This document shows positions 13,219 through 24,605 of a stretch of 64,000 bases of DNA, piece after piece (the first letter of the stretch is position 1; every line of letters begins with the position of its first letter). Both the position numbers and the translations under genes were made by a program. The stretch is from the NCBI GenBank assembly GCA_028564705.1, contig JAPXFQ010000483.1, positions 930,001 through 994,000 of the forward strand. Reading direction: 5' to 3'. Source of the DNA: Apricaphanius iberus. Its lineage: Eukaryota; Chordata; Actinopteri; Cyprinodontiformes; Aphaniidae. The notes under the pieces are model-generated. The model was not told where the DNA came from. It did not search any database and saw nothing but the letters and a program-made list of their open reading frames with translations.

Positions 13219-13220
<2 letters not shown>
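9481..13220. other. Unannotated intronic-type DNA, CNE-like at 12480-13200
   Basis: 9481-12300 is AT-rich, with no gene seen. A hAT-like start (CAGGGGTGTATTCAGGAAG) occurs near 11266, but I could not find its partner end. 12480-13200 is of higher complexity and free of known repeats, including a segment around 13130-13215 just left of the (CT)n tract, and could hold conserved regulatory DNA. Open frames on both strands at 12376-12927 overlap one another and look fortuitous. Confidence 0.35.
10126..10300. repeat. Interspersed repeat fragment related to 30865-30930
   Basis: A stretch around 10236-10300 (TATGCATTAATAGGCACAT, then GGAAACCATCT, then GTCTACAG) matches 30867-30930 with scattered substitutions. 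ACAGTTGACCTC at about 10126 is the reverse complement of GAGGTCAACTGT near 31142. These shared pieces suggest two copies of a DNA transposon with terminal ACAGTTGACCTC, perhaps pogo/Tigger-like. Boundaries are not resolved. Confidence 0.35.

Positions 13221-13286
<66 letters not shown>
13221..13286. repeat. (CT)33 microsatellite
   Basis: 66 bases of uninterrupted CT dinucleotide, followed by TCCT. Confidence 0.98.
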
Positions 13287-13289
<3 letters not shown>

Positions 13290-14019
13290 TGAAACAAAAA
13301 GGAATTGCCACCGAGACAGGAGCAATTTAAATCGACAACACTGAGTAATGACTCAATTTGCTGCAGAGTCTAAACACAACAAGCAAATGGCATTACTAAA
13401 TCATTAGAGAGCATCCATAGCTCTAGTTAGAAGTTAGTGGATGATAAAGCTGCTTTTAGAATCTTTAGGGTGCACTCAAACCTTAAAAAACATTAAGATC
13501 AAGCTTTTATTAATGCTTACCATTACTGGGATCTTGTGAATACCGAAGCAGCAACAGCAATTCAAGAATTCATTACCATGTTTATTGTCTCCTTGGTCTG
13601 GCCAAATTATATATATGTATACATACACATGGGATATACTAGTAATAAAATACTAGTGTAAACCAATTGGAGACAGTCAGATGAAATATTTTACATTTTC
13701 AAATAATAAATGAAAATAAACAAGTCGTCATAGGAAATTCATAGCTATTTTAGGTGTGACAGCATTTACTTCAGTAAGTCAATCAGTTAATTTTAAATTA
13801 AACAACATACGTAAATAGTTTACATAGTGTGCTTCGATTTAACTAAGTTGATCAGAAACTTAAAAAGTCATGACCTCATCAGCTTTGCTTTTGTAAGTTA
13901 TTTAAAAGTGTAGAAATCTTACTGTCTGTGTGTACGTGTGTTTGTTTGTGGATGTGTGCCAGTGTGTGTCTGTGTGTGTTTGGAAAACGGGGTTTGGGAA
14001 TGAGGAATAACTGTTATTG
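13287..14019. other. Unannotated AT-rich DNA with a GT-rich stretch
   Basis: No gene seen. An imperfect TGTGTG-rich run lies at about 13922-13980 and leads into the LINE tail at 14020. A short TATA-repeat run sits near 13608-13630. Confidence 0.5.
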
Positions 14020-14159
14020 TGTTTTTACAATTGTGGGGAAGGTATGGGAATGTAGGTTATGTGAGGTCATTTTAATCTGTATAGCACTTTGAGCTGCGTT
14101 TTCTTTTGTATGAAAAGCGCTTTATAAATAAAGTTTGATTGATTGATTGATTGATTGAT
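14020..14159 (+). mobile_element. LINE/SINE 3' tail ending in (TTGA)n
   Basis: The sequence carries the signature GTATAGCACTTTGAGCTGC, then GAAAAGCGCTTTATAAATAAA, then GTTTGATTGATTGATTGATTG. Short tandem tails of this type end many CR1/L2-group fish LINEs and the SINEs that share their tails. No protein-coding part is attached. Immediately right (about 14160-14190), GTATGTAAACTTCTGAG resembles a Tc1 terminal repeat, so two relics abut here. Confidence 0.6.
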
Positions 14160-14191
14160 ACTGTATGTAAACTTCTGAGTTTGAAAAAAAA

Positions 14192-15074
14192 AACAATCCA
14201 AAGAAAATCTCCCTTTCCTTATTCTGGCATACAACAGTTGATCAATTTTATACAATCAATTTCGTAAACTGCTAACCAAATTTTTGGGAATAATTTCAAA
14301 AATTATATTGCATGACATAACATTTCATGACAGATGGTATAAAGTACAGAGTTTAGGTAAGTGCTAGTCAGAGGTCGTGTTAACTGAATATTTTACATCT
14401 TTGAACATTTTTTTGAAAATGGTGAACTGAAGGTTGTCATGCATTTTGGCACGTTACAATTCACCCTCCTGACCATTTGGTGCGGGTGTGCAAACATTTT
14501 CAACTTTATGCATGGAGTACAGGTAACCAAATGAATCAAAAATAGATTCACATGACAGTATCTTGGCATCAGACCAGGACAAGGTTGGCAATGCATCTAT
14601 CCTGAGCTGGAAGCGTATTGAACAGTCAGGGGGGCTTTGGACTGAGTCTATGAGCAGTTGCACCAGTTTGCCACCAGGTCAGCTGAATCACCAGTGCAGA
14701 GGGAACTCATGCTGCGGGATTTCTTCCCACTTTAGAGAAATGGAATATTAAAACCCCAATGAGAAGTTGTTTGTCAGAGGCAACAGTCCAACACCCCATG
14801 AATTGCCTTTTCAGCAATCCCACTTGAAACATTTGATTATAGACGAGCGGGTGCACAATTCAGGTCTATGCGGACTTTGACGAAGTTGTTTTGGTGAACT
14901 GTTTGTATTTGTAGTGTAATCTTTTAATCTCATTGTTTATATGTCATTATTTTATTTTTTTTTAAATTAATGAGTAACAGTAGATTACGACCTGACATTT
15001 TTTCTAACTTGAGTCAAAATAACATTGAAAAACCTAGTGCAACCTCTATTGATATTGAGACGTTGCGGTAATGA
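14192..15074. other. Unannotated DNA
   Basis: No supported gene or repeat. Overlapping open frames on both strands at 14393-14751 have no recognisable domain and may be decayed transposon sequence. Confidence 0.4.
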
Positions 15075-15082
15075 CCAATTAC

Positions 15083-16355
15083 TAGGGATGGGTACCAATG
15101 TCCGGTGCCATCATGGCACCGGTTCTTACATAAACGGTAGTAACCAGACCGAAAAGCAGCGCACATTTCGGTGCCTTATTTCTGTTTGTTTTCCACCCGG
15201 AGATGTCAAACAGCATGGATTCCCTATATTCCCAGAAAAGGTAAACATGGCTACCTTTGTGCAAAAAACTGCTAAAAGTTAGGGCTGTCAAAATTAACGA
15301 ACCAACACATATCGCTTGATTCCTAGAATTAATCCCCCCCGTCCAGTCCCTTTTTTACGCAATGAAAAATACATTCCGTGAAGAGCGTCCTGTTTATAAT
15401 TCAGCCCGCAACACATCAGCTCTCCCTCCTAACCAGCCAAACTGTGGATTGTTGTGTAGCAGCATGTGTTTGTGAACCTAAATGACATGTGAGTATATTA
15501 TTTTTGCCGTATTGGCTTTGTGGTGATATGACAAATTCATAAATTGTCTGTGTAATTATCCGTCCGCTTCAGATGTCAGCTCCGGTGTGTGGTAAGCAGA
15601 GTTTGCGGCGTGTGCGGTGCAGAGTTTAAATTTAAGTTGATTAATGCGTATTGGCTCACTGTATAGCTTCAGTATATTTCATAGTGAAATACGGCTGCGT
15701 TAAAAATAAGAAATTATTCAGTTAAAGTGATGTTTTTGGACTTAAATTAGTGCTAACTATTAGCGGAAGTAGCTGTGTACATCTTTACAATATTTCCTGT
15801 TGTGAGGAACTGGAGAATCTGCTGAGTGTTTACTTTTGGAAAATGGTCAATTGTGACATTATATTAGTCTATATTGATAGTTACTTATCTGATATTTAAT
15901 ACAGTCTGCTGATATTCAAATGTTAATTTTATTCATATATTTTTGTTTGTTCTACCTCAATTTGCTATTATTTTTCGTATGGGGCCACACAAACATTGTA
16001 AATGTGATTGTGAAGTTCAAAACAAAAGCTTAATTGATTTCTCCTGTATTTGATATTTTAAGATGAGCAACTGCATCTAGATTTGTCCTTTTATTTACAC
16101 TGAAAACTGTAGTTTTTTTTGGTCATATTTAGGAATGGTGATTAATTTACAGCTACCCTGTGATTAATTAGATCACAATTTTTTATTGTTTAAACAGCCC
16201 TACTAAAAATAACTAAATAAGCGGGTTTTTGGACGAAGTATGTATGTTTTCTATTCTTGACGCACGGTTTCAAGCACTGTTTAAGCCCCGGCACCGTTTC
16301 AAAAGTACCAGTTTGGCACCCGTATCGGATAAAACCTAAACGATACCCATCCCTA
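15083..16355. mobile_element. hAT-type non-autonomous element (outer of nested pair)
   Basis: The termini are TAGGGATGGGTACC at the left and GATACCCATCCCTA at the right, inverted copies that fit the hAT YARNG end rule. Flanking octamers CCAATTAC (15075-15082) and CCCATTAC (16356-16363) match at 7 of 8 positions, the 8-bp duplication expected for hAT. Inner repeats rich in GGTGCC / GGCACC lie just inside both ends. Total length is 1,273 bp, of which 923 bp is a second element (15280-16202), leaving about 350 bp of its own sequence. No transposase. Confidence 0.85.
15280..16202. mobile_element. hAT-type non-autonomous element (inner, nested)
   Basis: It starts TAGGGCTGTCAAAATTAACG and ends ACAGCCCTA, again hAT-style termini. 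Flanking octamers CTAAAAGT (15272-15279) and CTAAAAAT (16203-16210) match at 7 of 8 positions. It sits wholly inside the element at 15083-16355, so it inserted later. The interior is AT-rich with no transposase frame; the part near 15390-15620 may derive from the 5' leader of an autonomous relative. Confidence 0.85.
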
Positions 16356-16363
16356 CCCATTAC

Positions 16364-17135
16364 TAACATTAATATAATCCTAAAATTAATCTTATGCTTA
16401 ATCTCATGCTTTACAATGCAGATGCTTTGTTTACCCTGATGAAGATTCACTCAGTGCAGCATTCTGAATACCTGGAGCGGCTCCAACCGATGGTAGTGCA
16501 ACCTACTTTCTGATTAAATCAGCTAACAATTGTTTGACGACTTGGGGTCACTTATAACCTGCTCATAGAAAAAGCAGAAAAATACCAATAGATCGATAAG
16601 AATGAAAAAAGGGATTTCAAAGCAAAACTTACCTGATCTGTTAACACAAATAGGAACATGGTGAATTATAATATATATATTAAATGGATTTGATGTTTTA
16701 CAAAAAATAAATTCTTCATATTAGAGAAACTGTGGGCATAAGGTTAACATGATATACAAATACATATTAAAGTATTCCTTTTTATTAGAAAATGACAAAA
16801 GAATAGACCAGGCACTGGCCTAGAAGAATTGGATTTCATACTAAAAATACCTCTGTTATGATTTCAGAAAAAAAAATCACCACTGAAGAACATCACAGCA
16901 GTTTCATTAAAACAGCCCCCAAACCCGAAAACCCAGTTAGATTGAGATTTTCTCCTCATTAAGTCATTCATAATTAATGTGAAAGTAATTAAGGCCTTCT
17001 AGTACTTATTAAGTTGACGTTTAATTCTAATTACATTAAGTCCTCAGTCTTAAAGATGGTCTCATTTTGTACATTACTGAATAACTTGATGCCTGCAGCA
17101 CTGTCACTGGTGTATGCAGAGAATAGTAAGCTTAC
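16364..17135. other. Intronic DNA downstream of the microexon
   Basis: If the minus-strand gene is as called, this is the start of the intron after the microexon. AT-rich, no repeat recognised. A consensus donor on the minus strand (CAG|GTAAGT, complement near 16631) has no convincing exon attached. Confidence 0.45.
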
Positions 17136-17165
17136 CTTGTCTTCCTGGTCGCTCTCAGAGTCACA
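17136..17165 (-). CDS. auts2: 30-nt microexon of an auts2-family gene
   Basis: On the minus strand, a polypyrimidine-containing acceptor (TTTATTTTTGCAG) precedes TGTGACTCTGAGAGCGACC and its continuation to GACAAG, followed by donor GTAAGC. The 30 nt translate in frame 0 as CDSESDQEDK. From knowledge of the family, AUTS2 contains CDSDSDQEEK in its N-terminal half: 8 of 10 residues are identical and the other two are Asp/Glu swaps. AUTS2 is a nuclear protein of non-canonical PRC1 complexes that acts in neuronal gene activation, and its first exons are separated by very long introns. That suits a window with one tiny exon and no neighbouring exon found within 17 kb downstream or 47 kb upstream. 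The paralogue fbrsl1 carries a related acidic segment, so paralogue identity is less sure than the exon itself. The length is divisible by three, so skipping would keep the frame. Confidence 0.62.
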
Positions 17166-18965
17166 CTGCAAAAATAAATGACAAGGAAGAAATTAGGAGA
17201 AGCACTTTCAGGTTCCTTGTTTATATAAAAACCTTCATATAAAACGAGTCCCAGATTTTCACTTTAAAGCAAATAATAATAATGAGAGTGATAGTCACAA
17301 ATATTAACAGTAATAAAACAGTTCTTTTTGCGCATACAAGAACACGTTTTTTTGTGAACAGCTGTGGCCTTGTTAACCCTGAAACGTGTACGAGAATCAG
17401 ACGGAGCTGCGAATTCAAACGAGTAGAATTATACTTCTATGATGAGAGTTACTGCTTGAGGCCTAGAATGGCACAATGATAAGAGGAGGAAGGAACTTTG
17501 TAACGGAAAGAAGAAAAAAAGTGGCTGGATTTCATTTTTTGTTCCAATTTCAATTTCAAGGTCCACTTAATTCTTTATCAACTAATTAGTGCGATGCTGG
17601 GTGACTGGCGGCCCTCAACGCTGTGCATATGGCTGAGGCACACAGAAGCACTGGAGTCAGTAATGAAGAAGGCACTGGGGGGGATTGCTGGTAGGGCTTG
17701 GCACAGTCTGTTGGTAGGAGTTAAAGGGGGGGGGGGTTGTTGGGTTGCGATTAAAGCAAGAGTGAAGGAAGGAGGGAGAGATGATTGACAGCCTAGGGAG
17801 TGAGCAACAGAAGGCCCAGCCTGTTATTTTTCCCCCTTTTATCTCCTTTAACTCAAAGGTAGCTGGCTGGCTCTGAGGCTGATCCGTTTCTCAGGCTGGA
17901 TGGGGGGAAAAAAAGGGGACCTTGCGAGCTCAGCAGGAGCATTGCATCCAATTTACAGGCCTGTCCCACACAGCCCCAGGGGCTGCCCGCGGCACACTGC
18001 CATGATGGTCAGCTCCAGCAGCTCATAAATTATGCAGAGGCAATAAACGCACTGGGCAAACACTGCGCAGACGTTCTCCTGCTCCATTTCAGTCTCACTC
18101 TTTTGTATCACCCACAGAATTCCACCCCTAAAGAGGCATGCAGAGGACCTGCAGCCCCACAGCCTGTCAGAGCTGACGGAATGAATGTGGATAATGACGG
18201 CTAAGTATAGATCATCGATGTTACCAGGGTTTTCATGATCCGAAAACTTCAAACTTGATACCGATAACAGTATAAAACTATACTTGATTATATATTCAAA
18301 ATTGTGCAAGAGTATTTTCTAAAGGTATTTGGTTGTTTCCTATAAAGATCAGCAAAACGTTCATCCTGAGCACGATCACAATATTTTGTTGTCCGAATCA
18401 TTGCAAAACAAATAAGAAGCAGACAAGTTAGAAGAAATCTAGATGAAATTGATTTTTTCCTGGTGAAAAGCAAACTCCTTTTAGTGTTAATGAGCTTGAT
18501 AGAAATGTTTTATCTTGATTTAATTCTTCCGTTACCTGAAAAATGTGTTGCTGAGGTGTAAACAACCTATATTAGCCATCATTGCTTATTTCTATGCCAT
18601 TAAAAAAAGGACTGATGGGAGGTGGTGGTCATTTCTCCCCGTTACCATTTCATAATTTAGTATTTTTTGTTGAAGTCTAAGAGACTCAGGCACCAGCTAT
18701 TTCATAACAACCACAAATCATGTAACAGAGAAAAAAATAAAACAAACAGAAAAAGTCTGGTCTGTCAGAACTGGTCTGTCAACAAGTTTCTGATATCTGG
18801 GAAGATAATGTTAGATTACTCCATCTACCATGTTTAATTCTTCACTATTGTAGATAAAAGGCATAGCATCTTGTTAGTAATGCTGCTGACCTTTGTATCC
18901 AACAGTTTCAAAGCACAGCTTGAAATTACAATAATAATTTTCAGATTACAATGTTTAAAAAAATA
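17166..18965. other. Intron upstream of microexon, CNE-like at 17580-18180
   Basis: No gene seen. 17580-18180 is complex, GC-balanced DNA including a G9 tract near 17727 and a block at about 17930-18090 free of known repeats, possibly conserved regulatory sequence flanking the exon. Around 18225-18280, a CATGATCCGAAAACTTCAAA-type stretch resembles the end of a fish interspersed repeat. The rest is AT-rich. Confidence 0.35.
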
Positions 18966-19082
<117 letters not shown>

Positions 19083-19750
19083 GACTTAATTTAAAATTTT
19101 TTTTGTCATATTTGTTTAAGCAAGGAGAATGCCAGCCACCCCATTCTTTTATTAAAACTATTCTTTTATTAAAAATATTTTAACAATTGAAAAAAACAGC
19201 TATTGTTTCAACCAAGAACACCTTTTTGTAACACGTCTAGAAAATCACAATTGATTTGTTCTCATGATCACACAAACTGATCTTGTCCCAATCTTGTCAC
19301 ACAAACTGATCTTGTCTACAACAGTACATGTTGTTTTTGTTTGGTTAAAAAAAATCTCCAGAAATTGATGGAGATATTATCGGATTCTTCCGTTGGACGT
19401 ACCAGATCTGCTCGGGGGCTCTGAGCTTGCCAATAACATCACATTACGCCATCTTCACTCGGACAAACTAAATTGCGCCACATTTTGAACCCCGCCAAGC
19501 ACTATATAGTGAAATTTAGAGAAAGAGAGACGGGAATGTTCCAAGAAAGCTCATCAGCTCATTAGCTGTTAACATCATCAAAAAACATGCACATCTCTTC
19601 TGGTACTGCTCTTTCACGCATTGGCTTTGGAAAGAGTTTAGCAGGTCAAATTAAACCTTATTTTGACGCATTTTGCCTTACAATGGAATTTGTTTTGGTT
19701 TTTTTTGTGTGAAAACTCCTAAAAGGTTCTTAAAACAATTCATATGTGTA
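19083..19750. other. Unannotated AT-rich DNA
   Basis: No gene seen. A duplicated motif CACACAAACTGATCTTGTC occurs twice in tandem near 19270-19318. 19380-19510 is GC-richer and may be transposon-derived, but I could not define ends. Confidence 0.4.
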
Positions 19751-20030
19751 AATTCAATTCTATTCAATTCACTTTTATTTATATAGTGCCAATTCACAAC
19801 AGATGCAATCTCAAAGCACTTTCCATGAAAAGTCATTTCAATAGAATTATACAAACTTTCTAATTAGTTAAAAGTTTTCTATGTAAGGAATCCCAGCAGG
19901 TTGCGTTGAGTAATTGACATGACGTTGTGCCCGGAAAATGCAGACTTCAACCACAGCTATCCCTCAGTAATCCCTCACACTGAGAAAGCATGTAGAGACA
20001 GTGGTGAGGAAAAACTCCCCCTAAATCCAT
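19751..20030 (-). mobile_element. L2-type LINE 3' tail
   Basis: Plus-strand sequence is the complement of the recurrent tail: an ATTCAATT-rich end, TTTATATAGTGCCAATTCAC, then AATCTCAAAGCAC, AGGAATCCCAGCAG, and at the far end GGAAAAACTCCCCC. The same module occurs at 24247-24605 (+) and 41415-41775 (-). No coding part is attached. Confidence 0.7.
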
Positions 20031-21627
20031 AGCAGTATAACTACGAAAACAACTCAGGATAACCTAAGCCATTATAACTGTAAGCTTATTTAATTGGATT
20101 TACATTAATAAAGTTATGGCTATTAGTCTTATAAAATGCTGAGTTGCTTGCTAAAACTATTTTCCAGCTTTATAAATTCCAATACTAAATGCAAACTATC
20201 AGATTTGGCCTCAAAATTGGATTGGATCTAAGTTTAAAAGATCAGATGGGATCGGAGGCCTAAAATGCTGATCAGGACATCCCTATATGGAGGATATATC
20301 GGGGTATCGGGTCTCTATTATTAGTAGATTTAAGCTATTTGCAGGTGGCTGTGGTTCCTAACTCCCATGAAAATCAGGGATTCACTTTATATCAATGAGT
20401 TTCTTAAAAAAAAAACATTTGTCAATGAAATATCAACAACCAGATGATCCTAATTGATGCATCCGGTGCTTGCTAATAATATAAGCATCTCCTTAGTGTG
20501 TCTTCTATTTTGCTTCCAATGCAGGGCTAACTAATGCAGTGGCAGTGAACATTAATTGCTATCAGATCTTCCTGTATGGCACATCAGTGGTGTGACAATG
20601 TACTCATTAGCTCCTTCTTTTTCCCATATAACACACACTGTGAAACATCGGTAAGCAGAAGGGTTTAAATAATGGACATCATTTTAGTTTCTTTCACTCT
20701 GTTGTGATCCACCAAACATGTCTACTTTTTTTTTTCTGTGATGTTTATTTTTCTTCTCCTTTCTCTGCTCTCTCGCTGTGCCGCCAATTGCTTTGATTGC
20801 CAAGATAGAAGCCGGCTGGAATGACTTGCCCTTGCTTGTGAAGCAAATGGAACATGCTAATGGAACTCATCGTATTACCCGATGCAAAAGTGCCATAGCT
20901 CATTACTTTAAGATAAAAGGATATCATTGTAGACGGCAAGCAGAATTGACTTTCTGTGCTGCGACTTGATGATGATTTAATCAACTGCTCTCTTTCACTT
21001 CTCATCCCCGTGCCTGTCGCTTTTGCAGGTGCCACTAAACGAAGCACTCACACGGCTAGTGGGGGCGAGAAAAGAAAAGAAATTGCTGTCATTACTTTCT
21101 TCCCTGCGAATAGAGGTATGCAAATTTCCCAGAGCAGCAAAGGGGGGCAAAAAAAAAAAAAAAACTTAATAAAATGGAAATACCTTTATAACGAGCAAGT
21201 AAAAAATCCTGAGATCAGACCTGACAGGCAAGGGCACGCAATTCGAGCGTCCTTCCACCGCATACAGCAAAGCTGCCTTGAACTCACAGCTTAAGAGAAG
21301 GGTAGAAAGCAACAAATAATAATACCTCTAAAAAGATAAAACATATTTCAGGCGCCTTAGCAAGTCAGAGCTGTCACTCACTGATAAGTGATCAGAGTGA
21401 ACTAATGCGATCCCCCATGCAAAACGTAGCCTTAGGTGTGCAGGATTTATACTTCTTAGCAATTTTTTCACCAGAAACAGATAGAAAACTAGAAGAAGTT
21501 CTCAGCACAACCCACAAAAGTAACAGTAACTTAGAAATCAAATTTGGCTTAAAAGATTACTAGAGGTTGTGATAATATATATATTTTTTTTTTTTTGAGG
21601 GGGTAAATATGGAATCTGAAATTAAGT
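20031..21627. other. Unannotated DNA, CNE-like at 20440-21290
   Basis: 20222-20284 resembles one end of a hAT-like element (complement TAGGGATGTCCTGATCAG); the partner end was not found. 20440-21290 has high complexity and no known repeat, with segments such as GCAGTGGCAGTGAACATTAA near 20540. It may contain conserved regulatory DNA. Overlapping open frames on both strands at 20745-21294 argue against coding function there. Confidence 0.35.
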
Positions 21628-23730
21628 CAGTTGTAGATTTCTGTTAATTGGATATTACGAGACCAGATCTATAAATCTGCTGGGCATATGGTTTAAAATA
21701 TCATCAAAATGACTAAAATTGTTATTCTGAGATCAATAAAAGCTGTTGCATTGCAAAAGTATCCAAACTCTTGAACTTGTGTGTATTTTTCCATGATTTT
21801 AATGTACTTTATTGGGATTTTATGTGATGAACCAACTATTTGTGAAATGGCAATATCGACCCAATAAAAAACTTAAAAATGTGGCACACATATATATTTA
21901 GCAATCAATATCTAGAAGAACCACTTGTGGCTAAAATTACAGAAGAAAACTGCACTTTGCAATAACTGGTTTTCACAACTTAGGGTTGTAAAAAAGTTTT
22001 TACGCTTAACTACCTACTGTACCCTGTATCTTTCTTTCACCTCCACAATATTGATCAAATTAGAAACATCCTGTCCAGGAGTGACTTCAAGGCTGGACTA
22101 CTGTAATTCTTTATTTTCAGGAATCCACAAAATGCAATTAAAAGCATTTAGTTAATCCAAAATGTTGGAGAATGCTGGAGAATATTAAAAGAGAGATCAC
22201 ATTGATCCAGAATAAAGTTCAAGATCCTCCTCCTTACATATAAAGCTCTGAATAATCAAACCCCATCATACATCAGAGATCTGATTTGTTCATATGTTTC
22301 TAACAGAGCACTTCCCTCTCAGACTGCAGGTTTACTGGTAGCTCATAGGATATCTAAAAGTAGAATCGGAGGCAGATCTTTTAGTTATCAGGCTCCTCTA
22401 AGGTGGAACCAGCTCCCAGTTTTAGTCCGTGAGGTAGACACTATTTTTAAGACCAGGTTTAAAATCTTAAAATGACTTAGGTTATCATGAGCAATATTTA
22501 TAGTGCTTACATAGCCTTAGACTGTTAGGCTTTAGTTAGACTTAACTGACCACTTTTCTTCACTCTACTTCTTTTCTCTTCTACTAAACATCATATATAT
22601 TTTAATCTTATTATTTTGGCTGTTATCCTTGTTTTCTTTCATTTGGTTTCATGTGGTAACATGCTCAGCTACAACATCCAGTTGTAGATTTCTGTTAATT
22701 GGATATTACGAGACCAGATCTATAAATCTGCTGGGCATATGGTTTAAAATATCATCAAAATGACTAAAATTGTTATTCTGAGATCAATAAAAGCTGTTGC
22801 ATTGCAAAAGTATCCAAACTCTTGAACTTGTGTGTATTTTTCCATGATTTTAATGTACTTTATTGGGATTTTATGTGATGAACCAACTATTTGTGAAATG
22901 GCAATATCGACCCAATAAAAAACTTAAAAATGTGGCACACATATATATTTAGCAATCAATATCTAGAAGAACCACTTGTGGCTAAAATTACAGAAGAAAA
23001 CTGCACTTTGCAATAACTGGTTTTCACAACTTAGGGTTGTAAAAAAGTTTTTACGCTTAACTACCTACTGTACCCTGTATCTTTCTTTCACCTCCACAAT
23101 ATTGATCAAATTAGAAACATCCTGTCCAGGAGTGACTTCAAGGCTGGACTACTGTAATTCTTTATTTTCAGGAATCCACAAAATGCAATTAAAAGCATTT
23201 AGTTAATCCAAAATGTTGGAGAATGCTGGAGAATATTAAAAGAGAGATCACATTGATCCAGAATAAAGTTCAAGATCCTCCTCCTTACATATAAAGCTCT
23301 GAATAATCAAACCCCATCATACATCAGAGATCTGATTTGTTCATATGTTTCTAACAGAGCACTTCCCTCTCAGACTGCAGGTTTACTGGTAGCTCATAGG
23401 ATATCTAAAAGTAGAATCGGAGGCAGATCTTTTAGTTATCAGGCTCCTCTAAGGTGGAACCAGCTCCCAGTTTTAGTCCGTGAGGTAGACACTATTTTTA
23501 AGACCAGGTTTAAAATCTTAAAATGACTTAGGTTATCATGAGCAATATTTATAGTGCTTACATAGCCTTAGACTGTTAGGCTTTAGTTAGACTTAACTGA
23601 CCACTTTTCTTCACTCTACTTCTTTTCTCTTCTACTAAACATCATATATATTTTAATCTTATTATTTTGGCTGTTATCCTTGTTTTCTTTCATTTGGTTT
23701 CATGTGGTAACATGCTCAGCTACAACATCC
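21628..23730. repeat. 1,051-bp exact tandem duplication
   Basis: Unit 1 is 21628-22678 and unit 2 is 22679-23729/23730, with 1 nt of microhomology at the junction. Every segment I compared between the copies is identical, including a 76-codon open frame at 21925-22155 and again at 22976-23206. The duplicated sequence comprises a Tc1-type relic and part of an L2-type LINE. Identity this high means either a very recent duplication or an assembly artefact. Confidence 0.92.
21735..21905. mobile_element. Tc1/mariner-type relic (repeated at 22786-22956)
   Basis: The stretch GCAAAAGTATCCAAACTCTT, then TTTATTGGGATTTTATGTGATG and AAACTTAAAAATGTGGCACA follows the terminal region of a common fish Tc1/mariner-type repeat that begins GCAAAAGTATTCA. 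Only about 170 bp remain. It is carried along in the tandem duplication. Confidence 0.5.
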
Positions 23731-24605
23731 TGCTAGATGGAGAGCATTAACTCGGATGCTCCAAGGGATCGAACATCCTACATGTCTTGTCATCTTTTTA
23801 CTTTCTTTAATATATAAAGAACTCTTAGATCATTTCCTTTTGTTCTCTCTGAGTCTCTTCTCTGTCTTCTCAAACCTGGTCCTGGCAGATGACCGCTCGT
23901 ACTGAGCAAGGTTCTGCTTGAGGTTTCTTCCTGTTAAAGGGGCATTTTTCCTCTCTATTGTCACTAAATGCTTGGTAGCTGGTCGCTACACAACTTCCCA
24001 TGAACTCCTACAACTTTCCTCCCTCTGCTAAAATAAATATAATAAAAGATACCTAAAGCATGAGGCTGCCATGCTCATGTTTCATAATGTGCCAGTTATC
24101 TTTTTTCAGACATAGCATTTGGGATGAAAACTAGTCATCTGACAACAACAGCTTCTTGCTCATCTTTGTTAAGTCCCTTACATGGCTGGAGGCAAACTTT
24201 TAACAGCTCCACATGATGCTCAAAGGGACCGAGCGTCCTCCAAGCTGTCTCTTCTCTGTCTTCTCAGACCCCCAGACGGTCGTGGCAGATGACCGCTTGT
24301 ACTGAGCCAGGTTCTGCCGGAGGTTTCTTCCTGTTAAAGGGAATTTTTTCCTCTCCACTGTCGCTACATGCTTGCTTAGTATGAGGGATTGCTGAGGAAT
24401 TGCTGTGGTTGGAGTCTGCCTGATCCGAACACGACTTCACGTTGATGACTTATCGCAATCTGCTGGGATTCTGTACATAGAAAACTTTTAAGTGATTGGA
24501 ATGTTTCTATAATTGCATTGAAATGACTTTTGTTATAAAGTGCCTTGAGATGACATTTGTTGTGAATTGGCGCTATATAAATAAAACTGAATTTAATTGA
24601 ATTGA
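22057..24605 (+). mobile_element. L2-type LINE, C-terminal RT part and 3' tails, internally duplicated
   Basis: Within each duplicated unit the plus strand encodes L2 reverse-transcriptase C-terminal features in broken frames: SRLDYCNSLFSGI, then a FKILLLTYKAL-like segment, PSYIRDL, and a WNQLP box. After the second unit come 3' UTR modules. The module GATGACCGCTCGTACTGAGC with GAGGTTTCTTCCTGTTAAAG appears at 23880-23945, and a close copy appears at 24285-24345. The element ends at about 24605 with TAAAGTGCCTTGAGATGACA, GAATTGGCGCTATATAAATA and an AATTGAATT tail. Two 3' modules in one orientation suggest two overlapping insertions of one family. Confidence 0.72.

Noticed and set aside
16626..16640. 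Minus-strand donor CAG|GTAAGT as the end of another host exon
   Set aside because: The sequence upstream on that strand gives no acceptor at a sensible distance except one implying a 5-nt exon.
17953..18309. 118-codon minus-strand open frame next to the microexon as an additional auts2 exon
   Set aside because: It matches no part of AUTS2 I know, ends in AT-rich repeat-like DNA, and lacks a donor at its 3' edge.
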